From contig JAGCMG010000058.1 in NCBI GenBank assembly GCA_017646555.1, positions 1 to 19,105 on the forward strand: a stretch of DNA of 19,105 nucleotides, written 5' to 3'. Shown here piece after piece: positions 14,420 through 19,105 of the stretch. The DNA comes from Clostridia bacterium (lineage in GTDB: Bacteria > Bacillota > Clostridia > Christensenellales > Borkfalkiaceae). The notes under the pieces were generated by a model. The model did not search any database. It had not been told where the DNA came from and saw only the letters and a program-made list of their open reading frames with translations. Both the position numbers and the translations under genes were made by a program. How positions within the stretch are numbered: the first letter of the stretch is position 1; the number at the start of each line of letters is the position of its first letter.

Positions 14420-15439
14420 TTATTGATAGAAGAACGCGTCTAACGGAGTACCGAAAGAATTATTAGAAATCGCGTTGATTTTTTGCATATAGTCTAAAAC
14501 TGCTTGCTTAGCGTTTTGAGCCGAAGTGAACGAAATAGCAGAATTGATAATAACGGTTTTATTCAAATTGCTTGCCGTAAAAGTAGGTGCTGTGTCATCT
14601 TTTAAGAACGAGTTTGTAACGGCGTTTACGATAGTTTGAGCCGAAGTATTTTCATCTAAAAGCCAAGCCTTATTGTCGGCAAAAGAATTAATAAATTCAT
14701 TTATTAAATCTTTATTAGAAGAAATAACGCTATTTTTAGCAACGACTATCGCTTGTGGATAGCCGTTACCGTCGCCGTAAAGCGCTTGTAAACTACCCGA
14801 TAATAAAATCTTACCATTTGTCATATTGATTTTTGTAGTTACAGCAGGTTCAGGCGCAATAAAATAATCACAAGTTGAGTTAGGAACTACTTCCGTTCCG
14901 GCAGTTAAACCTTTAAGGTTAACTTTAGTAGCGTCAACTTCGCCCGTATCAGACAAAGTGGTGAACGGGATTTGATTATCATTTAAGATTGCCTTAAAAG
15001 TAAGCCCCGGCACGTTATTTAAGTTAATTACGCCCACCGTTTTACCGATGAGTTTAGATAAATCGGAAGTTGACGAAATATCTTCCCCGTTTTGTTTTTT
15101 AAGAATAAACAAATTACCGTTAGTAACCGTTCCAAGCATTTTATACATAGAGCCGTCGCCAAGCATTTTAACACCGGCGTTAACAGGAATTATAGCGATA
15201 TCAGCAATAGGGTTTTCGCCTGTAATATAAGCGTTAATGGTCGTAGCCGTTACGATATTATAGTCAAACTTGCCGTCTAAAAGCGTTTTATCGTTTAATA
15301 GCCTTGCAATAGACAACGCTGGCGCGCCGTCGGGTGCGTAAACGGTTATTTTTCCGTCGTTATCTTTTGAACACGCCGAAAACGACGCTAAACTTAAAAG
15401 AGTAATAAGTGCTACGATAAGTGCGATAATTTTTTTCAT
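14420..15439 (-). CDS. ABC transporter substrate-binding lipoprotein (NMT1/NitT-TauT type)
   Basis: A 339-residue secreted, lipid-anchored binding protein. The signal peptide MKKIIALIVALITLLSLASF ends in a lipobox with Cys at about residue 23 (SFSACSKDN). The mature part begins ITVYAPDGAPALSIARLL and contains DIAIIPVNAGVKML and GKTVGVINLNNVPGLTFKAIL, as in periplasmic-binding-protein folds of the NMT1/SsuA group. It captures the ligand for the permease and ATPase encoded next to it; the ligand is unknown. The ATG at 15439 is firm, with AAAGGAG and a seven-base gap. The gene is first in the operon and follows a structured leader whose alternative pairing includes that ribosome binding site. 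Confidence 0.92.
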   Translation of the reverse strand: MKKIIALIVALITLLSLASFSACSKDNDGKITVYAPDGAPALSIARLLNDKTLLDGKFDYNIVTATTINAYITGENPIADIAIIPVNAGVKMLGDGSMYKMLGTVTNGNLFILKKQNGEDISSTSDLSKLIGKTVGVINLNNVPGLTFKAILNDNQIPFTTLSDTGEVDATKVNLKGLTAGTEVVPNSTCDYFIAPEPAVTTKINMTNGKILLSGSLQALYGDGNGYPQAIVVAKNSVISSNKDLINEFINSFADNKAWLLDENTSAQTIVNAVTNSFLKDDTAPTFTASNLNKTVIINSAISFTSAQNAKQAVLDYMQKINAISNNSFGTPLDAFFYQ

Positions 15440-15548
15440 AAAAAAACTCCTTTAACTAAATTAAAGCAAAGGAGAAAATGCCACGCAAAATAGCGCGAAA
15501 AAATCGATATTCACCCCTTTGCCGTCAGAAAAGCCTTTTGGTTTAGGT
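15440..15548 (-). promoter_or_regulatory. Switch-like leader of the ABC importer operon (candidate riboswitch or attenuator)
   Basis: On the minus strand GCAAAGGGG (15522-15514) can pair with CTCCTTTGC (15474-15466), enclosing a hairpin CGCGC-TATTTT-GCGTG (15497-15482, one G-U pair). The same CTCCTTT (15474-15468) can instead pair with AAAGGAG (15453-15447), which is the ribosome binding site and is followed by six T. The two helices exclude each other. In the second state the ribosome binding site is hidden and the structure also resembles an intrinsic terminator. This is the architecture of an expression platform. I do not recognise the ligand-binding part as TPP, SAM, preQ1, fluoride or another class I know. 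Confidence 0.55.
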
Positions 15549-15554
15549 AATTAT

Positions 15555-15584
15555 ATTTTAACCTATAATAAATAGGTTTGTCAA
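15555..15584 (-). promoter_or_regulatory. Promoter of the ABC importer operon with internal operator-like repeat
   Basis: Minus strand: perfect TTGACA (15584-15579), an 18-base spacer and TAAAAT (15560-15555). The spacer region carries AACCTAT-TTATT-ATAGGTT (15578-15560), a perfect seven-base inverted repeat. A repressor bound there would block RNA polymerase. Confidence 0.8.
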
Positions 15585-15621
15585 GTTTTTTATATCTTTA
15601 TAACGATTTAAAAAGTTTTCA

Positions 15622-15650
15622 TTGATTTTTATTTAGCGTTTTGCTACAAT
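15622..15650 (+). promoter_or_regulatory. Promoter of the DUF554 gene
   Basis: Plus strand: TTGATT (15622-15627), a 17-base spacer and TACAAT (15645-15650). RNA would start only about 11 bases before the start codon, so the leader is very short but includes AGAGGTG. It diverges from the ABC importer promoter about 40 bases away. Confidence 0.75.
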
Positions 15651-15667
15651 ATAGCAAGAGGTGTTTT

Positions 15668-16369
15668 ATGGGCGTTTTAGTTAATACTATTGCAATTATA
15701 GTCGGCTCTTTTTTAGGCGCGCTACTAAAAGGCGTTTTTAGCGAACGCGTTGTTAAAGGCATTTTTCAAGCGTTAGGGCTTGCCGTTTTATCTGCTGGGA
15801 TTTTAGATTTGATTTCGGGGATAAATAGTCTAAATGCTATTTCTTTTAATTACGGCGTTTTATTTTTAGTGCTTGCAATCGTTATCGGTGGAACAATCGG
15901 CACACTTATTAAAATTAGCGACGGCTTTGATAAATTTGGCGACTTTTTGCAGTCGAAACTTTGTAAAAATCAAGACGGCAACTTTTCGCAAGGCTTTACC
16001 CAAGCAACATTAATAACTTGCGTTGGCGCTATGGTTATTTACGGCTCTATTCAATCGGGTTTAGGTAGCCATAATACATTATATCTAAAAAGCATTTTAG
16101 ACTTTACGGTTTGCTTAACGCTATCTTCAAAATACGGCTATTCGCCAATGCTTTCGGCAATCCCCGTCTTTATTATTCAAGGCGCGTTTTATCTATTTAG
16201 TAGTGCGTTTGCATCTTTAATATTAAACACGGCATTTTGCTATTTACTAACGGCTGTCGGTGGCGTTATCGTTATTGCAATAGGTATAAATTTACTTGAA
16301 ATTAAAACGATTAAAACGGCTGACCTTCTTCCTGCAATTTTACTATGTTTATTTGCCTATCTTTTCTAA
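15668..16369 (+). CDS. DUF554 family membrane protein
   Basis: A 233-residue protein with about six to seven hydrophobic segments, beginning MGVLVNTIAIIVGSFLGALL. The family features are visible: LVNTIAIIVGSFLGALLKG at the start, IVIGGTIGTLIKI, and TLITCVGAMVIYGSIQSGLG in the middle, which closely fits the DUF554 (YdfK-like) pattern 'CvGaMaivGsiqdGl.gd...l..Ks.lD'. The function of the family is not established; transport has been proposed. The ATG at 15668 is chosen because AGAGGTG precedes it and the next upstream ATG would lie within the promoter. It is the only plus-strand gene in the window and converges on the DUF2974 gene. Confidence 0.88.
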   Translation: MGVLVNTIAIIVGSFLGALLKGVFSERVVKGIFQALGLAVLSAGILDLISGINSLNAISFNYGVLFLVLAIVIGGTIGTLIKISDGFDKFGDFLQSKLCKNQDGNFSQGFTQATLITCVGAMVIYGSIQSGLGSHNTLYLKSILDFTVCLTLSSKYGYSPMLSAIPVFIIQGAFYLFSSAFASLILNTAFCYLLTAVGGVIVIAIGINLLEIKTIKTADLLPAILLCLFAYLF

Positions 16370-16389
16370 TTAGGCACGGTTTTACGCGT

Positions 16390-16411
16390 AACGGTATTGC
16401 GAAAGCGTACC
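16390..16411 (+). repeat. Dispersed AACGGTAT repeat, single copy after the DUF554 gene
   Basis: Plus strand: AACGGTAT, TGCG, AAA, GCGTACC. The first 15 bases are identical to the first copy of the array after rny. It lies 20 bases after the DUF554 stop and is again in the sense direction of the gene before it. Confidence 0.6.
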
Positions 16412-16473
16412 AAAATTACAATAAGATTAACAAATTATTACCATAAACAAACCAACGAATTAAAATCAATCAA

Positions 16474-16500
16474 CAAAAAAACGGCTTATGCCGTTTTTTA
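16474..16500. terminator. Bidirectional terminator between convergent DUF554 and DUF2974 genes
   Basis: AAAACGGC-TTAT-GCCGTTTT has a run of A before it and a run of T after it, so it can end transcription from both sides. It serves the DUF554 gene (about 105 bases after its stop) and the smc-ftsY-DUF2974 operon, whose last stop codon overlaps the 3' T tract. The span between the DUF554 stop and the hairpin holds only the repeat copy. Confidence 0.85.
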
Positions 16501-17661
16501 TTTTAGTTTATTTTTTGTCTTTTTTGAAGTATCTGCATACTTTTTAGTGTTAGCAATTAAAGCCTTTGCTCGTGGGTCGGAAACGTCCTTTAAGAACATC
16601 TCCCTAACGTCTTTATCGGCAACTAATTGCCATAAAAATATCTTTCTAAAAAACTTTCTATCATCAGATGAAAGTTTTAAATAGCATTTAATAATTTCAC
16701 TTTTCTTTAAGTATAAATCGGTCAAACAATTTGCACCGGTTGAATACAAAATTTCAAAAGTTAGCCTAACGAACCTTTCCCTTTCAGCCTTGGTTAATTT
16801 CTTTATAATAGAGTGAATTCTTCTTTCAACTTTAAAACTGTTTTCGGTAAAAGCATCTTTTCTTTTAAACTTGTTTTGCACGACTTCCCAACTGAATAAA
16901 TCGTGTTGTAAAGGACCTTTGCACGCGCTTTCAACTATTCGAGTTTTGCCGTAATGATTAAAAAGCCTACCTATTAAAGAATTATCAGGACAATACTCTA
17001 AAAGTTTATTAAACCTTTTAAGCCTATCTTCGTCGTCAATCGCTTCAATAAGCCCTGGGGCGTCAAAAGCGATTGCTTTTACGATTTTATCGTAAACTTC
17101 ATTAGGGGCAGTCTTTATGCAATACGCAGTCAAATTCCCGCCTTTAGAATGCCCTGCAATATATATCTTTTCGTACTCGCTGGCAACGCTTTCAAGATAT
17201 CTTAACGAACGGCGTTGGGCTTTAGTAACCTTTTCGTAAATCATTGAAAAGTTTTCTTCCCACCCGTGAATAGAATCGTCCGTACCTGAAAACAGCACTA
17301 ACGCAACACCCTTATGAAGTTCAACGGTTAAGGCAGAAAACTGTTCACTTGTCGTTTGGTCGGAAACTTCCCTATAATGCGTTAAAATTAAATTTTTATA
17401 ACGCGGGGCTTTAGCGATTTCTTCAAAAATCGTGTTTAATTTATTAGAAATTATAAGCCCTATATTTTTATCTAAATTTTTAGTTTTTGAGTATTTTTGA
17501 AAGGCTTCTTCAACGGTTAACCTATCCTTAAAAGCATGAAAAACAGACGAAAGGTCAAGCATAACTATTTGCGAAAAAATCGCATAGTCAACGCTTGAAA
17601 AACGGCAGGCTGATTGAGATAAATCACCGCGCCAATTAACGTAATCAAATAAATCCGCCAT
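16498..17661 (-). CDS. DUF2974 (Mbeg1-like) alpha/beta-hydrolase
   Basis: A 387-residue protein starting MADLFDYVNWRGDLSQSACR, typical of the Mbeg1-like DUF2974 family. The nucleophile elbow is YIAGHSKGGNLTAY with S162, the pattern of lipases and esterases. A likely acid residue is D190 in AFDAPGL, and a His that may complete the triad lies in PLQHDLFSW. There is no signal peptide, so it is probably cytoplasmic. The C-terminal part (about 270-387) is charged and Lys-rich. Start: ATG at 17661 with AGGTGA just upstream, 26 bases after ftsY. The substrate is unknown. It stands where a ylxM/ffh-type gene often follows ftsY. Confidence 0.85.
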   Translation of the reverse strand: MADLFDYVNWRGDLSQSACRFSSVDYAIFSQIVMLDLSSVFHAFKDRLTVEEAFQKYSKTKNLDKNIGLIISNKLNTIFEEIAKAPRYKNLILTHYREVSDQTTSEQFSALTVELHKGVALVLFSGTDDSIHGWEENFSMIYEKVTKAQRRSLRYLESVASEYEKIYIAGHSKGGNLTAYCIKTAPNEVYDKIVKAIAFDAPGLIEAIDDEDRLKRFNKLLEYCPDNSLIGRLFNHYGKTRIVESACKGPLQHDLFSWEVVQNKFKRKDAFTENSFKVERRIHSIIKKLTKAERERFVRLTFEILYSTGANCLTDLYLKKSEIIKCYLKLSSDDRKFFRKIFLWQLVADKDVREMFLKDVSDPRAKALIANTKKYADTSKKTKNKLK

Positions 17662-17687
17662 AAATTCACCTATTAGGCGTAAGGGAA

Positions 17688-18584
17688 TTAGAACAATGCG
17701 TCAACAAATTCCCTTGCGTCGAATTCTTCGATATCATCGATTTTTTCACCCGTGCCGACGTAGCAAACGGGAACTTCAAGTTCTTTTGAAAGTGAAACGA
17801 TAAACCCACCTTTTGCAGTACCGTCAAGTTTAGTTAAAATGATACCGTCAAGATTAATCGCCTCATTAAAGGTTTCAACCTGATTATAAGCATTTTGACC
17901 AGTCGTTGCGTCAAGAACGATTAATTTATAGAAATTCGCCTCAGGGAATTCCCTTTCCACAACGCGCGACATCTTTTTAAGTTCTTCCATAAGGTTTGCC
18001 TTAACGTGAAGTCTACCAGCAGTATCAATAATCAAAACGTCCGTTTTTTTGGCTTTAGCAGAGGCAACGGCGTCGTAAACGACAGCCGACGGGTCAGCAC
18101 CTTCGCTATGTTTAACAATCCTTACCTTTGCCCTATCAGCCCAAACGGAAAGTTGGTCGGATGCAGCCGCTCTAAAAGTATCAGCAGCGGCTATAACGAC
18201 GCTCTTTTTTTCTTTTGTTAATAAGTTTGCAAGTTTACCTATACTTGTAGTTTTACCAACGCCGTTAACACCTATAACCATAAGTACGGCAGGTGATTCA
18301 AGTTCTAAAGGCTCTGCAAAAGTTAACGCATCAAAAAGTTCGTCTTTAAGTAAAGATATAACGTATTCTTTATCGCGACATTTTTCTTCAATCGCGATAT
18401 CTTTTATATTTTCGACTATTTCAAGCGTAGTGTTAACGGAAACGTCCGAAGAAATTAAAATATCTTCAAGTTCTTCGTAAAAATCGTCGCCTAACTTATT
18501 TCTTGAAAACAAGTCGTTAAGTTTTGATGCTAAACCGTTTTTGGTTTTAATCAAAACTTCTTTAATTTTACGGAATAATCCCAT
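17688..18584 (-). CDS. ftsY: Signal recognition particle receptor FtsY
   Basis: A 298-residue SRP-type GTPase that docks ribosome-SRP complexes at the membrane and hands them to the Sec translocon. The N domain (about 1-95) is helical, beginning MGLFRKIKEVLIKTKNGLAS. The G domain has GVNGVGKT (105-112), DTFRAAASDQL, DTAGRLH (from 187) and TKLDGTAKGG (251-260), ending GTGEKIDDIEEFDAREFVDA. The acidic A domain of the E. coli protein is absent, as usual in Firmicutes. Start: ATG at 18584 with AAAGGTGA upstream; it begins 11 bases after the smc stop, so the two form one operon. Confidence 0.97.
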   Translation of the reverse strand: MGLFRKIKEVLIKTKNGLASKLNDLFSRNKLGDDFYEELEDILISSDVSVNTTLEIVENIKDIAIEEKCRDKEYVISLLKDELFDALTFAEPLELESPAVLMVIGVNGVGKTTSIGKLANLLTKEKKSVVIAAADTFRAAASDQLSVWADRAKVRIVKHSEGADPSAVVYDAVASAKAKKTDVLIIDTAGRLHVKANLMEELKKMSRVVEREFPEANFYKLIVLDATTGQNAYNQVETFNEAINLDGIILTKLDGTAKGGFIVSLSKELEVPVCYVGTGEKIDDIEEFDAREFVDALF

Positions 18585-18595
18585 AAATTCACCTT

Positions 18596-19105
18596 TTATT
18601 CTTCATCTAAAACGACGTCGGAAAGTTTAACGGAAACAAGTTTCGAAACACCCTTTTCTTCCATCGTAACGCCAAAGAGAGCGTCAGCAAGTTCCATAGT
18701 AGGTTTTCTGTGCGTGATAACGATAAATTGCGTTTCTTTTGAGAATTTCTTTAAGTATCTTGCAAATCTATCAACGTTGGCTTCGTCGAGTGCTGCCTCA
18801 ATTTCGTCAAGCACGCAGAAATCCATCGGCTTTAATTTTAAGATTGCAAAGAGTATTGCAATAGCCGTAAGTGCTTGTTCACCACCAGAATAAAGCGAAA
18901 GTTTAGACAACTTTTTGCCCGGTGGTTCAACCTTAATTTCGATACCTGCTTCAATTTTATCGGTAGCGTTGGTGTAGTCAAGTTCAAGCGACTCTCTACC
19001 ACCACCAAAGAGTTCTTTAAAGATTTTGCCTAAGTTTTCATTAATCTTTCTAAACCCTTCGTCGAATTGCGCCACCATTTCGTCTTTAATGGTGTTAAGC
19101 GCAGA
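18596..19105 (-). CDS. smc: Chromosome partition protein SMC, C-terminal part (cut by window edge)
   Basis: The last 169 codons of smc; the frame is open to the right edge, so the 5' part lies outside the window. The head-domain C-lobe is present: the ABC-type signature LSLYSGGEQALTAIAILFAI, Walker B with the catalytic Glu in DFCVLDEIEAALDEANVDRF, and the D/H-loop QFIVITHRK. SMC forms condensin with ScpA and ScpB and organises the chromosome. The order smc-ftsY is widely conserved in Firmicutes. Confidence 0.96.
   Translation of the reverse strand, partial: SALNTIKDEMVAQFDEGFRKINENLGKIFKELFGGGRESLELDYTNATDKIEAGIEIKVEPPGKKLSKLSLYSGGEQALTAIAILFAILKLKPMDFCVLDEIEAALDEANVDRFARYLKKFSKETQFIVITHRKPTMELADALFGVTMEEKGVSKLVSVKLSDVVLDEE

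Noticed and set aside
15440..15548. TPP riboswitch in front of the NitT/TauT-type importer
   Set aside because: The CUGAGA element and the conserved second half of the TPP aptamer are absent.

Overview
The window is a co-oriented block of housekeeping genes from an AT-rich, low-GC Gram-positive bacterium. It is most likely an uncultured Clostridia-type Firmicute: it has RNase Y, a SpoVB/MurJ-type flippase, the FtsK-RimO-PgsA-RecA-Rny gene order, a short FtsY, and almost exclusive use of TAA stop codons. Fourteen of the fifteen genes lie on the minus strand. Only a DUF554 membrane protein gene is on the plus strand. No tRNA, rRNA, CRISPR array, insertion sequence or prophage gene is visible.

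Layout, left to right (minus-strand genes are transcribed right to left). At the left edge is the 5' part of a MORN-repeat protein gene with its own promoter. Next come trmL, a nitrilase-fold protein that lacks the catalytic triad, dusB (apparently interrupted by an in-frame TGA near its end) and a SpoVB/MATE-like flippase whose frame runs about 130 nt into dusB. Two of these genes are tRNA-modification enzymes. mtnN (MTA/SAH nucleosidase) follows, with its own promoter and terminator. rny also has its own promoter, with a hairpin just before its ribosome binding site. Upstream of rny lies the conserved chain ftsK -> rimO -> pgsA -> recA, with rimO starting on the ftsK stop codon.

Right of ftsK is a three-gene ABC importer operon of the NitT/TauT type (lipoprotein, permease, ATPase; ligand unknown). 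Its promoter carries an inverted repeat between -35 and -10. Its leader of about 110 nt can form two mutually exclusive helices, one of which hides the ribosome binding site. Divergent from it is the DUF554 gene, which converges on a DUF2974 (Mbeg1-like) hydrolase gene across a shared bidirectional terminator. The hydrolase gene is the last gene of an smc-ftsY-DUF2974 operon that runs off the right edge.

The observations most worth a second look are the switch-like leader of the ABC operon, a small dispersed 22-nt repeat found just 3' of several genes (including a three-copy array with an exact 34-nt period after rny), the in-frame TGA in dusB, and the nitrilase-fold protein without catalytic residues.
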